From CAVRUD01 sp963849635 (lineage in GTDB: Bacteria; Chloroflexota; Chloroflexia; Thermomicrobiales; UBA6265), in NCBI GenBank assembly GCA_963849635.1, contig CAWKIA010000025.1, positions 186,001-250,000 of the forward strand: 64,000 nt of DNA. The letters are read 5' to 3'. Below the pieces are notes generated by a model. The model ran no database searches and was not told the origin of the DNA. It saw only the letters and a program-made list of their open reading frames with translations. The translations under genes and the position numbers were made by a program. Of the stretch, positions 10,733 through 20,999 are shown in pieces (position 1 is the first letter of the stretch; each line of letters starts with the position of its first letter).

Positions 10733-11569
10733 ATGGATCTCGACGAGCAGATGCAGACAACCGGCCTGAACCGGCGGCGCCTCCTGCGAGGATTGGCCGC
10801 GGCGGGGTTCGCGGTTCCCGCGCTCGCCACGTTGCGAGTCGCCGCGCAGGACTCCGGCAGCGATTCGACTGGCGGCGACGCCACCGAGGACGTGACCGGT
10901 GGTGACAACACCGGCGGCACCGGTACCGGCGGCTCTGGTGGCGCCGGCGGTTCAACCGGCGGCAGTGGCACCGGCGGCGACGCGTCCGGCGGCGGCGCCA
11001 CGACCGGCAATACCTCCGGCGGCAACACCGCTGGCGGCGGTCATCAGGCCGGCAGCGGCGGCAGCGCCACCGGCGGCGATAGCTACGCCGGCGCCGGCAT
11101 CGGCGGCGATGCCGGCACGGCAACCGGCGGCGACGCGACCGGTGGTGTCGGCGGAACCGGTGGCGTTGGTGGCTCCGGTGGTAACTCGTCGAGCGGTAGC
11201 GCCTCCGGTAGCGCCGGCGGCGGCTCCTCCAGCGGCAGCGAGACTGTCGGCGGTGGCGCAACCAGCGTCTCGGCCGCGGGCGACGGAACCGAAACCCCAT
11301 CGAATGCCAGCAACGCGCCGGGCTCCGGCGTGGTACCGGATTCCGGTTTCAGTATCGGTGGCAACACGACGACCGTAACGGCAGCCGGTGGCGCCGGGGG
11401 CAGCGTCTCCGTGCCGACCCCGGGCGGCCTATTCAGTGCATCCGGCGGTTCCTCCCTAAGCGAACTCGTTTCCGCCGCGACAGGCGGCGACACCGGTACC
11501 GGCGTGATCACCCGATCCAACATCTTCTCTGGATCGTCACGCCGTTCCTACTGGAACCGCCGCCGTTAG
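10733..11569 (+). CDS. Tat-exported glycine-rich repeat protein, function unknown
   Basis: 278 residues. I chose the ATG at 10733 because GGAGGGG lies eight bases upstream; the frame is open earlier. The N-terminus is a twin-arginine signal: NRRRLLRGLAAAGFAVPALA followed by an AAQ-like cleavage site near residue 36. The mature part (about residues 37-240) is low complexity, made of GG doublets spaced by Thr, Ser, Asp or Ala, such as TGGDATGG and GGTGTGGSGG, with no cysteine. A less biased tail ends in an arginine-rich SSRRSYWNRRR. It resembles actinobacterial PGRS-type or other glycine-rich secreted proteins in composition only. Export through Tat suggests folding before export. It has its own promoter and is followed by a strong hairpin, so it is probably monocistronic. 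Short-read errors are possible in such repeats. Confidence 0.75.
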   Translation: MDLDEQMQTTGLNRRRLLRGLAAAGFAVPALATLRVAAQDSGSDSTGGDATEDVTGGDNTGGTGTGGSGGAGGSTGGSGTGGDASGGGATTGNTSGGNTAGGGHQAGSGGSATGGDSYAGAGIGGDAGTATGGDATGGVGGTGGVGGSGGNSSSGSASGSAGGGSSSGSETVGGGATSVSAAGDGTETPSNASNAPGSGVVPDSGFSIGGNTTTVTAAGGAGGSVSVPTPGGLFSASGGSSLSELVSAATGGDTGTGVITRSNIFSGSSRRSYWNRRR

Positions 11570-11588
11570 GTCCAATCGCCCCAACGCA

Positions 11589-11633
11589 CACGAGCACGAG
11601 GCCCTCCCACCAGGGAAGGCTTCGTGCTGCGTG
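11589..11633 (+). terminator. Strong hairpin after the glycine-rich gene
   Basis: AGCACGA (11593-11599) pairs with TCGTGCT (11622-11628), and inner GGCCCTCCC/GGGAAGGCT extends the stem with two weak positions. No T-tract follows, so factor-independent termination is uncertain. Confidence 0.5.
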
Positions 11634-11676
11634 AAGTCAGCCAGCGTCAACGTATTATTCGTTAACGGCTGGCGTA

Positions 11677-11705
11677 TTGACAGCGCCCCCCACCTGCCCT
11701 AGGCT
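11677..11705 (+). promoter_or_regulatory. Promoter of the ABC exporter leader, with an upstream palindrome
   Basis: A perfect -35 TTGACA and -10 TAGGCT separated by 17 bp. Immediately upstream (11642-11673) is an imperfect palindrome with GCCAGC and AACG on one side and CGTT and GGCTGGC on the other, ending only a few bases before the -35. It could be an operator or the end of the previous transcription unit. Confidence 0.7.
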
Positions 11706-11711
11706 GGTTGG

Positions 11712-11905
11712 CGTCGGTCATCTTGATTTCACGGAGCATCGAATGCCTCAAGCCTTCTGCCCAATCAATCGCTCTACGCGAATGCGGGCCCTGCTTGGGG
11801 AGAAGTGCGTCCGAACGACGAGATGGAGAATGCCTCGCTAGGTCAGACAGGCATCAAATCCATCGATCGTCGGACGCTCCCCAGGCACCACGCCTGGGGT
11901 TTTTT
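11712..11905 (+). ncRNA. Structured leader RNA with antiterminator/terminator pair upstream of ABC exporter
   Basis: The region runs from about 7 bases after the -10 at 11700-11705 to an intrinsic terminator. A long-range stem pairs TGCTTGGGGAG (11792-11802) with CTCCCCAGGCA (11877-11887), 11 pairs with one wobble. It is extended by CGTCCGA (11808-11814) with TCGGACG (11870-11876) across a 5-base bulge. Nested inside are GATGG/CCATC and ATGCCT/AGGCAT. This stem takes the 5' arm of the terminator (11879-11886), so the two are mutually exclusive. A 5' hairpin (CTTGA/TCAAG enclosing GCAT/ATGC) may be a sensing part. I do not recognise a known riboswitch or T-box consensus. It is either a regulated leader for the exporter at 12032 or a free small RNA. 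Confidence 0.6.
11879..11905 (+). terminator. Intrinsic terminator of the ABC exporter leader
   Basis: Perfect 8-bp stem CCCCAGGC/GCCTGGGG with a 5-base loop, followed directly by six T residues. It sits 126 bp before the ABC ATPase start. Confidence 0.85.
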
Positions 11906-12031
11906 GTTGCCGCTTCGCCCCTCCGCCACGCTTGCAAGGTCTGACCCGAAGGCGATCGGTGGAGATCTGATATCGAATCCCGCGGCGCGTCGTACTCCGG
12001 CGTGCCAGCTTGCGGACAAGGAGAGGACGCG

Positions 12032-12853
12032 ATGCTATCTGAGTTTGCGCTCGAACTCGACCGAGTCGAAAAGCGCTTCAAGAAGAAGAAGAACGAGTAC
12101 GTCAACGCGCTCAACTCGATCTCGCTCACAGTCCGTCGCGGTGAGGTCGTGGGCATCCTCGGTCCGAACGGCAGCGGTAAGAGCACGCTGGTGCGGATCA
12201 TCTCGACCCTGATCCTGCCCGACGCGGGCGATGTCCGCGTCTTCGGCGTCGACGCCGTTGCCCACCCCAAGGTCGTGCAACGCTCGATGAACCGGGTCAG
12301 CGTCGAGGCGAGCTTCTTCAAAAAGCTCTCCGCGATCGAGAACCTGCTCTACGGTGCCATGCTCTACGGCGTCACCAATTCTGAGGCCCGTCCCAAGATC
12401 AAGGCGATCTTGGAGAGCATCGGATTCGACTACAGCCGCGCCAACGAGCCGATGGAGCACCTCTCCCGCGGCATGCAGCAGAAGATCGCCCTCGCCCGGG
12501 CGCTGCTGACGTCGCCGATGCTAATGCTCCTGGATGAGCCGACGACCGGCCTCGATCCCCGCTCGAAGAAGGATGTCCAGGGATTTATCAACGCGATCCG
12601 CGATCAGCACAATGCCTCGATCCTCCTCTGCACCCACGACATGGGCGAGGCCGAAGAGCTGTGCGACCGCGTCGGGATCATGATGAACGGCAACATCATC
12701 GAGATGGATACGGCCTTCAACCTGAAGCGTCGCTACCAGTCCGATGGTCATCTGCCCAGCCTGGAAGAGGTCTTTATGGCAGCGACCGGCTCCTCCCTGG
12801 AGGAGGCCGATGACCGCGTTCTCCGTGAAGAAGAGAAAGTAGGGGTGAGCTGA
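12032..12853 (+). CDS. ABC-2 exporter ATP-binding protein
   Basis: Cytoplasmic ATPase of 273 residues. Walker A is GPNGSGKST (about residues 46-54), the ABC signature is LSRGMQQKIALARAL, Walker B is LMLLDEPTTGLDP, and the switch His lies in LLCTHDMGEAEELC. The start at 12032 follows AAGGAGAGG. The next gene, an ABC-2 permease, overlaps by one base (TGATG). This pairing is typical of drug, glycan or lipid exporters. The cargo is not evident. A structured leader with an intrinsic terminator lies upstream, so expression may be controlled by transcription attenuation. Confidence 0.92.
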   Translation: MLSEFALELDRVEKRFKKKKNEYVNALNSISLTVRRGEVVGILGPNGSGKSTLVRIISTLILPDAGDVRVFGVDAVAHPKVVQRSMNRVSVEASFFKKLSAIENLLYGAMLYGVTNSEARPKIKAILESIGFDYSRANEPMEHLSRGMQQKIALARALLTSPMLMLLDEPTTGLDPRSKKDVQGFINAIRDQHNASILLCTHDMGEAEELCDRVGIMMNGNIIEMDTAFNLKRRYQSDGHLPSLEEVFMAATGSSLEEADDRVLREEEKVGVS

Positions 12854-13731
12854 TGCAACTTGCGCCAACACCGCCCGCGGGCGGCCTGGCGACCTCGACC
12901 AAGGCGCGGTGGCTGACCGAGCTCATCGCAGCCTGGGGCTATGCCCAACGGAACTACTACCTGACCAAGCGCTACTTCTGGTGGGAGCTGGTCTGGCTGG
13001 CCTACACGATTGCCAACGCGATGAGCATTGGCTTCATCGGCGCGGGCGCTGCCCAGGTCGCCACCAATGGGAACCAGGTCGATACGGCCAAACTGACCAC
13101 GTTCCTGCTGATCGGCGCGCTCCTATGGAGCTACCTCTCGATGCTCTTTGACATTCTGTCGGAGACGGTGAGTTGGGAGCGCTGGGAGGGGACGATCGAG
13201 TACACCTTCATGGCTCCGGCCAGCCGCGCGACCCACCTGCTCGGCACGAGCGTCTACGCGGTCGCCTACGGTATCGCGCGGACCGTGATCATGCTCGGCG
13301 TGATCTCGCTATTCTTCGACCTCGAACTGAAGAACGCCAACTACATCGGCGCCTTCTCGATTCTGGCGATCTGCTCGATCTCCCTGGTCGGCTTCGGCAT
13401 GGTGGCGGCGGTCATGCCACTGCTCTCGCCGGAGAAGGGCCAGCAGGTGACGTTCATCTTTGGCTCATTCCTGCTGCTCGTCTCGGGGGTCTACTACAGC
13501 ATCGACGTCCTACCGGGGTGGATGCAGGTACTGGCGCGGATCTCGCCGGTCTACTACGCCTTGCGCGGGATGCGGGCGACCCTGACTGAGGGCGCCAGCT
13601 TCTCCTCGCGCTGGAACGACATCTGGCCACTCCTGATCATGGGCTCGGTCTGCATTCCCCTCGGCGTCTGGATCTTCCAGCTCGGCGAAAACTTCGCCAA
13701 GCGAACGGGCCGCCTGAAGCGCAGCGGTTAG
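12853..13731 (+). CDS. ABC-2 type exporter permease
   Basis: 292-residue membrane protein with about six hydrophobic segments. The ABC-2 pattern is visible: an amphipathic N-terminal stretch (WGYAQRNYYLTKRYFWWEL), a segment with SYLSMLFDILSETVSWERWE, and the late motif SGVYYSIDVLPGWMQVLARI typical of ABC2_membrane proteins, followed by SPVYYALRGMR. It overlaps the ATPase gene by one base and is followed by a 10-bp perfect hairpin, so the exporter is a two-gene unit. The pair resembles DrrAB/NodIJ-like exporters in organisation; the substrate is unknown. Confidence 0.9.
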   Translation: MQLAPTPPAGGLATSTKARWLTELIAAWGYAQRNYYLTKRYFWWELVWLAYTIANAMSIGFIGAGAAQVATNGNQVDTAKLTTFLLIGALLWSYLSMLFDILSETVSWERWEGTIEYTFMAPASRATHLLGTSVYAVAYGIARTVIMLGVISLFFDLELKNANYIGAFSILAICSISLVGFGMVAAVMPLLSPEKGQQVTFIFGSFLLLVSGVYYSIDVLPGWMQVLARISPVYYALRGMRATLTEGASFSSRWNDIWPLLIMGSVCIPLGVWIFQLGENFAKRTGRLKRSG

Positions 13732-13741
13732 TCACGCGGGA

Positions 13742-13764
13742 CCGGACGGCAGCGTGCCGTCCGG
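13742..13764 (+). terminator. Bidirectional hairpin between the exporter and manA
   Basis: Perfect 10-bp inverted repeat CCGGACGGCA/TGCCGTCCGG with a 3-base loop between convergent genes. No T-tract. Confidence 0.5.
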
Positions 13765-13784
13765 CCCACGGTTCAGATCAGTCT

Positions 13785-14882
13785 CTATGCGAACGCGGCG
13801 CTCGGCACCTCGCCGAGCGCCGCGATCTCGTCGTCGGAGTGGCCCGCTTCGCGAAGCGGTTGGACGATGTCAGTGCGCAGATCCGGGACATAGCAGGCAA
13901 TCAGCGCGGTTGCGTTGTCCGGAACGATGGTGAATTCACCCAATGCCGCCGGAATGATGCATGACTCAGCCTGACCCAACGTTGTCACGCCGCCGTTGAA
14001 GGCGATGCTGACCATCGGACCGAGGTTGGATAACGTCAGGCATTTACCGATTGGGGCTGTATGCCGATACGGAGCGACCAGCGACCAACGCTCAAGAGCG
14101 AAGTGCGGGCCAGCTGCGCCGACGGAAAACCGGTTTCCATTCTCGGCATGATTGGTCTTCTTCAATCCACCGTTTGGCTTCGGCAGATAGTCCGACTTCA
14201 GTTCCGCCAGGGTGGACGCGATGTTCTGATCCCACTCGTCGTCCGGCAGGCGGTTGCCCGCTAGATCGGTCGGCATGACGGATTGGTTCAGATCCGAGGT
14301 CTGCTGGATCTCAAAAATCAGCGTGTCTGGTCCGAACGAATGCAAGATGCCTCCCGGTACGTAGACGGTATCGCCGGAATGGATCGGATAACGCGGCATC
14401 ACCCGATCGTAGTCTTGCGCCTTGAATGCTGCAGTCAACTCCTCTGGTGTCACGCCTGACTTGATGCCTGCCAAAATCGTTGCATCGTCCGCGCACCAGA
14501 GGATATGCCAGGCTTCGGTCTTTCCGTGGGGAGCATCGTGCAATCGACGGGCAGTCTCATCGTCGGCATGCAGATGGACCGGGAGCATATGGGAGGCGTC
14601 GAGGAACTTAGCGAGCAACGGAAAATGAAGTCCGCTTCCACCAACTCCAACCACCTCTTCTGGATGCGCCCGGATCAACTCATGAAGATGATGCCCAGCA
14701 TGTGGACCCTCAACGATCGTCCCTGACGTGTGCGCGTAGTCGCTGATCTCCCAGGTCTCGGCCACGATCCCTTCGGGCGTACCTCGTTTACCGAGCATCT
14801 CGGGGATGAGTCTGGCGCCGAAGGCGTAGTTTCGGACGTGGTACGTCACCTTGATCGGCTGCCAGTTCACCGCCTCACCCAC
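13785..14882 (-). CDS. manA: Mannose-6-phosphate isomerase-like protein, class I
   Basis: Interconverts mannose 6-phosphate and fructose 6-phosphate, or acts as a related sugar-phosphate isomerase; 365 residues. Cupin-fold zinc site elements are visible: LPVHLHADDE with nearby GKTEAWHIL, and PGGILHSFGPDTLIFEIQQ with its metal-binding His and the catalytic region. The start is GTG at 14882 with GGGGA about nine bases upstream; a second in-frame GTG lies four codons later. It is convergent with the ABC exporter and divergent from kinase 4 at 15005. Its place between FGGY kinases fits carbohydrate metabolism. Confidence 0.85.
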   Translation of the reverse strand: MGEAVNWQPIKVTYHVRNYAFGARLIPEMLGKRGTPEGIVAETWEISDYAHTSGTIVEGPHAGHHLHELIRAHPEEVVGVGGSGLHFPLLAKFLDASHMLPVHLHADDETARRLHDAPHGKTEAWHILWCADDATILAGIKSGVTPEELTAAFKAQDYDRVMPRYPIHSGDTVYVPGGILHSFGPDTLIFEIQQTSDLNQSVMPTDLAGNRLPDDEWDQNIASTLAELKSDYLPKPNGGLKKTNHAENGNRFSVGAAGPHFALERWSLVAPYRHTAPIGKCLTLSNLGPMVSIAFNGGVTTLGQAESCIIPAALGEFTIVPDNATALIACYVPDLRTDIVQPLREAGHSDDEIAALGEVPSAAFA

Positions 14883-15004
14883 CGCGTTTCCCCTTTTTCA
14901 CCGGCGCACCCTGGCGCCGCTCCCGCTAGAATGCCGGATCTTCGGACTTCGAGCTGACCTGCCATCGCTGAGGCGGCAGGGAGTGATTCTAGTGGAGTGG
15001 CGCG

Positions 15005-16442
15005 ATGCAGCGCAGGGTCGTGTTAGGCGTCGACTCCGGCACCCAATCTACCAAGGTTGTGGCGTTGGACATCGACCGCATGGAGATCGCCGGCGAAGGA
15101 CGTGCTTCCCACACCGGAGGCACGACCCAACACCCGCACGAGTGGTGGGATGCCCTCGTCGCAGCCGTTCGTGCGGCGGTCAGACCGGAGATGGAAGTCG
15201 CGGCGATTTCTGTTGGCGGGCAGCAGCACGGCCTCGTCACGCTCGACCGTAGCGGAGAGATCGTGCGGCCCGCATCGTTGTGGAACAATGTCGACGCCGC
15301 CCCGGACGCCGAGCGGCTGAACGAGATGGCGGATTTTGCCAGCGAGGTAGGCTCCCGCCTGGTGGCCTCGTTCACGATCGCCAAGCTCGCCCACCTTGCC
15401 CGCATCGATCCCAAAGCCATGGAGCGGACGGCGTCAGTTTGTCTGCCCCATGACTGGCTGACCTACCGCCTTACAGGCGAACTTGCTACCGACCGCGGCG
15501 ATGCCTCTGGATCCGGCTGGTGGTCACCGGCGACCGGTGAAGTCCGACGGGATCTCCTGGCGCTCGCGGTCGGTCCGGAGAAAGCGGAGACGCTCAACGT
15601 CCCTTCGGTATGCAGTCCGGATCAACCTGCCGGCTTGCTGACCCCCACGGCCGCCGACAGCACTCAACCTGCCGGCGGGCATTCCGGTCGGTCCGGGAAC
15701 CGGCGATAACATGGCCGCCGCGTTAGGCATCGGCGCGACTGATGCCGAACTTGTCATCAGCCTGGGGACGAGCGGCACCGCCTATGCCGTCAGCAACCAT
15801 CCAACATGCGATCCCTCTGGGGCGGTCTGCGGCTTCGCCGACGCGACCGGGCGCTTCCTGCCTCTGGCCTGCATGATCAACTGCACCCGGGTCGTCGATA
15901 TCATCGCCCGGATGTTCGGGATCGATCCGCGTACGACTCTCGACCGGCTCGAAGGCATCGAACCTGGAGCTGGAGGCCTGGTCATGCTCCCTTACCTTGG
16001 GGGCGAGCGCACGCCGAATCTACCCAACGCAACCGGATCACTCCTTGGCCTGACCGAATCCAATGCGGCGCCGGACCTCGTCGTCCGGGCTGCCCTGGAC
16101 GGAGTCGCGGCGGGACTCGCCTATTGCCAGGAGGCACTCGCCGATCTGGGAGTTCGCAAAGATCGGGTAACGCTCGTGGGTGGCGGCAGTGCCCACCCAA
16201 CCTGGCAACAGGCGATCGCCGACGCCACCGGCCTGCCGGTAACGGTCCGCGGCGGCGGAGAGCACGCCGCCAGGGGAGCCGCCATTCAGGCGGCGGCAAT
16301 TGCTCAGGGGGTCGCTGTCCGGGATCTGGCTGAATCATCACGACCGGGCGTATTGGCCGAGCGCGAACCACGGCCCGAAATGCGCGCATCGTTCCGTCTC
16401 GATGAGAGGCGCGAACTGATTGCCGAACTGGCGGGACGCTAA
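15005..16442 (+). CDS. FGGY-family kinase 4, xylulokinase-like (one frameshift)
   Basis: About 479 residues after repair. The N-terminal loop is GVDSGTQSTKVVALD (about residue 8), and the substrate loop reads SVGGQQHGLVTLD, which fits the xylulokinase group. The second half has ISLGTSGTAYAVS, LPYLGGERTPNLPNATG and LVGGGSAHPTWQQA. One extra base near 15655 separates LLTPTAADS from NLPAGIPVGPGTGDN. A start at ATG 15005 gives the conserved N-terminus. It is the fourth FGGY kinase in 16 kb. It ends 147 bp before the convergent clpB terminus, with a GC-rich hairpin (16476-16499) between. Confidence 0.82.
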
Positions 16443-16475
16443 CGCGATTCGCAAGATGACCAACATTGCGCCTGC

Positions 16476-16499
16476 CGCCCGGGGCTCACGGCCCGGGCG
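16476..16499 (+). terminator. Hairpin after kinase 4
   Basis: CGCCCGGG/CCCGGGCG inverted repeat with an 8-base loop downstream of the kinase stop; no T-tract. Confidence 0.4.
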
Positions 16500-16528
16500 A
16501 CCCCTAAATGTTTCCCCACATCCGACGG

Positions 16529-16568
16529 AAAACGCGGCGGCCCTCGCATTTCCGCGAAGGCCGCCGCG
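16529..16568 (-). terminator. Intrinsic terminator of clpB
   Basis: Read on the minus strand, CGCGGCGGCC pairs with GGCCGCCGCG over 10 bp and is followed by TTTT. It lies 20 bp after the clpB stop. Confidence 0.8.
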
Positions 16569-16588
16569 TCTCGTTATTGTTTCTGAAC

Positions 16589-19200
<2,612 letters not shown>

Positions 19201-19227
19201 CTTGAGTCACCACCTTCCGGACTCAGT
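19201..19227 (-). promoter_or_regulatory. Imperfect HAIR-like site at the clpB start
   Basis: CTTGAGT (19201-19207) and ACTCAGT (19221-19227) form an inverted pair. The HspR operator consensus is CTTGAGT-N7-ACTCAAG. Here the spacing is 13, so this is at best a degenerate site overlapping the ribosome-binding region. Confidence 0.3.
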
Positions 19228-19328
19228 GCCGGAGAGCGTTCGCGCCCGTGAGCGCGTGCGTCAAAGCACCGCCGCGATCACTCGCGAGCGGGCCATATCG
19301 TCGAACGTCGTGGTTGGAAGCTAGCCAG

Positions 19329-19772
19329 CTAGTCGAACGATTGGGCGGATGAACCGACCCCGGCCGCTCGCTCGGAGCGGCCCCGGCGAACCTCGGCTTC
19401 GTCAACGAAGCCAAGCATCGCCAGCAGTCGCTCCATCTCGCGGCTCATTTCGATGCCGGCGTCGGTATCAGGTTGGGTACCGTTTTCGGTGTGACCGCCG
19501 GACGCCAGCCTGGATCGAACGTCGCGCAGCCGGTGCGTGAGTTCAAGCGCGAGTTGCACGCCGGCCAGGTTGAGCCCACGCTCTTCGACCAGATACTTCA
19601 CCTGGCGAAGCCGCTCGATATCCCGATCGGAATAGAGCCTTAGATTTCCCGTCGTGCGCGACGGCGCGATCAGACCCTCACGCTCGTACTTCCGCAGCGT
19701 TTGGGGATGCATCTCGACCAACCGGGCCGCGACGCTGATCACGAACAGTGGTTCGCTGTACCGCGCAGGCAT
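19329..19772 (-). CDS. hspR: HspR-type MerR family heat-shock repressor
   Basis: 147-residue DNA-binding repressor. The MerR helix-turn-helix is clear: FVISVAARLVEMHPQTLRKY, then YEREGLIAPSRTTGNLRLYS and DRDIERLRQVKYLVEERGLN, as in HspR. The start at 19772 is chosen because GGGAGG lies about eight bases upstream; an open frame reaches 19838 but runs into the promoter. In Actinobacteria HspR represses dnaK and clpB operons by binding HAIR sites. Here clpB follows directly, supporting that role. The C-terminal tail (SERAAGVGSSAQ) is less conserved. Confidence 0.88.
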   Translation of the reverse strand: MPARYSEPLFVISVAARLVEMHPQTLRKYEREGLIAPSRTTGNLRLYSDRDIERLRQVKYLVEERGLNLAGVQLALELTHRLRDVRSRLASGGHTENGTQPDTDAGIEMSREMERLLAMLGFVDEAEVRRGRSERAAGVGSSAQSFD

Positions 19773-19802
19773 GCGCTCGCCTCCCATGACTAACTGTAGC
19801 GA

Positions 19803-19831
19803 AGTATAAACATTGATACGATTCGTGTCAA
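19803..19831 (-). promoter_or_regulatory. Consensus promoter of hspR
   Basis: On the minus strand, TTGACA and TATACT are separated by exactly 17 bp, 31 bp before the hspR start codon. This is a full sigma-70-type consensus and may also drive clpB. Confidence 0.82.
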
Positions 19832-19936
19832 CATACATCCGTCACACTAAGCCGCAAACAAGCGTCCACCATCGACCGTTCAGGTCGGATAGGATTGCCA
19901 CAGCGTGGCGCCGAGCGATGCAGGAGGGCCGGGTCG

Positions 19937-20614
19937 ATGCTCATCTACGCCCATCGGGGCTCGTCGGGAACCGAACCAGAAAATACGATCCGCGCGTTCC
20001 GCCAGGCTATTGCCGACGGCGCAGGCGGGGTGGAACTCGATGTTCACCTGAGCAGCGACGGCGTACCGGTCGTGATCCACGACCGGGATGTCTCCCGCAC
20101 AACCAACGGCCGGGGCAACATCGACGAACTCAATCTAGGCACGATCAAGGGCCTCGACGCCGGCAATGGCGAGCGGGTCCCCACGTTGACTGAGGTGTTA
20201 CATCTGGTCGCGGGCAAGCTCAAGCTCTATGTAGAGGTCAAGCAGGCCGGAATCGCGCAAACGGTCATTGACGTCCTTGAGGGATATCCCCATGCGGAAT
20301 GGCTGATCGCCTCGTTTGATCTCGATACCTTGCGGCAGGCCCGCTCAATCTCAGCTACCGCCGAACTCTGGCCGATTTCCGTCATGCTGACGGATGAGGT
20401 ACTCACCTGCGCCACCGAGGTCCGGGCAACGGCAGTGTCGTTGCATTCGATCGGGGCAACGGCGGACGTCGCCGAGCAGCTTTCGGCGGCCGGACTCGGG
20501 ATGGCGGTTTGGACGATCAACGATGTCGCCGAGGCGAACCGAGTTCGGCAACTAGGCGCGGTCGGGCTATGCACAGATGTCCCAGCGACGATCGTGCCGG
20601 CTCTGTCGCTGTAG
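19937..20614 (+). CDS. Glycerophosphodiester phosphodiesterase family protein
   Basis: 225 residues; hydrolyses glycerophosphodiesters to an alcohol and glycerol 3-phosphate. The family pattern is complete: IYAHRGSSGTEPENTIRAFR with the catalytic His, GGVELDVHLSSDGVPVVIHD with metal ligands E-x-D and the second His, KLYVEVK, and the C-terminal MAVWTINDV and GLCTDVP. ATG at 19937 follows AGGAGG. No signal peptide, so cytoplasmic. It is divergent from hspR and convergent with the DUF6510 gene, whose frame overlaps its last 48 bases. Confidence 0.88.
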   Translation: MLIYAHRGSSGTEPENTIRAFRQAIADGAGGVELDVHLSSDGVPVVIHDRDVSRTTNGRGNIDELNLGTIKGLDAGNGERVPTLTEVLHLVAGKLKLYVEVKQAGIAQTVIDVLEGYPHAEWLIASFDLDTLRQARSISATAELWPISVMLTDEVLTCATEVRATAVSLHSIGATADVAEQLSAAGLGMAVWTINDVAEANRVRQLGAVGLCTDVPATIVPALSL

Positions 20615-20995
20615 AGAGGCAGGAGCGGGACGGGGCCGACCGGGACTGGCGGCGTGGGCAGCCCCTCCAAGGCGTTCCGGGGTTTTATACGCCACCCCAG
20701 CACTTTCGTTCGTCGGCTCTATCCTCATCGATTTCGCCCCGCGCAGGTCGACCCAGATGCGTCCGCTCGTCTCGCTGACGCGGGCGACGACGCCGTCGCA
20801 CGAGGCACAGCGAACGACGGCGCCCATCGCCATGCCGTAGACGGGATGGGCGCCGAGCATGCCTTCGGCGCCGCATCCGGCGCAGATGATCCAGGCCGTA
20901 GTCAGGTCGAACCGAAAGCAATCCGCGAGCAGCCCGGCGGCCGCATTGCCATCCAGGCGTTGGGAATCGTCGGCGCGTGGGTCTGTACTCGCCAC
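20567..20995 (-). CDS. DUF6510 family zinc-ribbon protein
   Basis: Small protein with two CxxC pairs: CAGCGAEG and CASCDG, about 30 residues apart, in the pattern of DUF6510 (LDGNAAAGLLADCF at the start, WVDLRGAKSMRI near the end). GTG at 20995 lies four bases after the reductase stop, with GGAGGG upstream. The conserved part ends near residue 90. The frame then continues about 50 residues over the end of the convergent phosphodiesterase gene, which may be a read-through caused by an indel. DUF6510 genes often accompany sulfite-oxidase-like and flavin reductase genes, as here. It probably binds zinc; its role is unknown. Confidence 0.7.
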   Translation of the reverse strand: MASTDPRADDSQRLDGNAAAGLLADCFRFDLTTAWIICAGCGAEGMLGAHPVYGMAMGAVVRCASCDGVVARVSETSGRIWVDLRGAKSMRIEPTNESAGVAYKTPERLGGAAHAASPGRPRPAPASLQRQSRHDRRWDICA

Positions 20996-20999
20996 GTCA

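Noticed and set aside
11712..11905. T-box or known riboswitch
   Set aside because: No T-box AGGGTGGNACCGCG consensus and no aptamer core I can recognise, so I left it unnamed.
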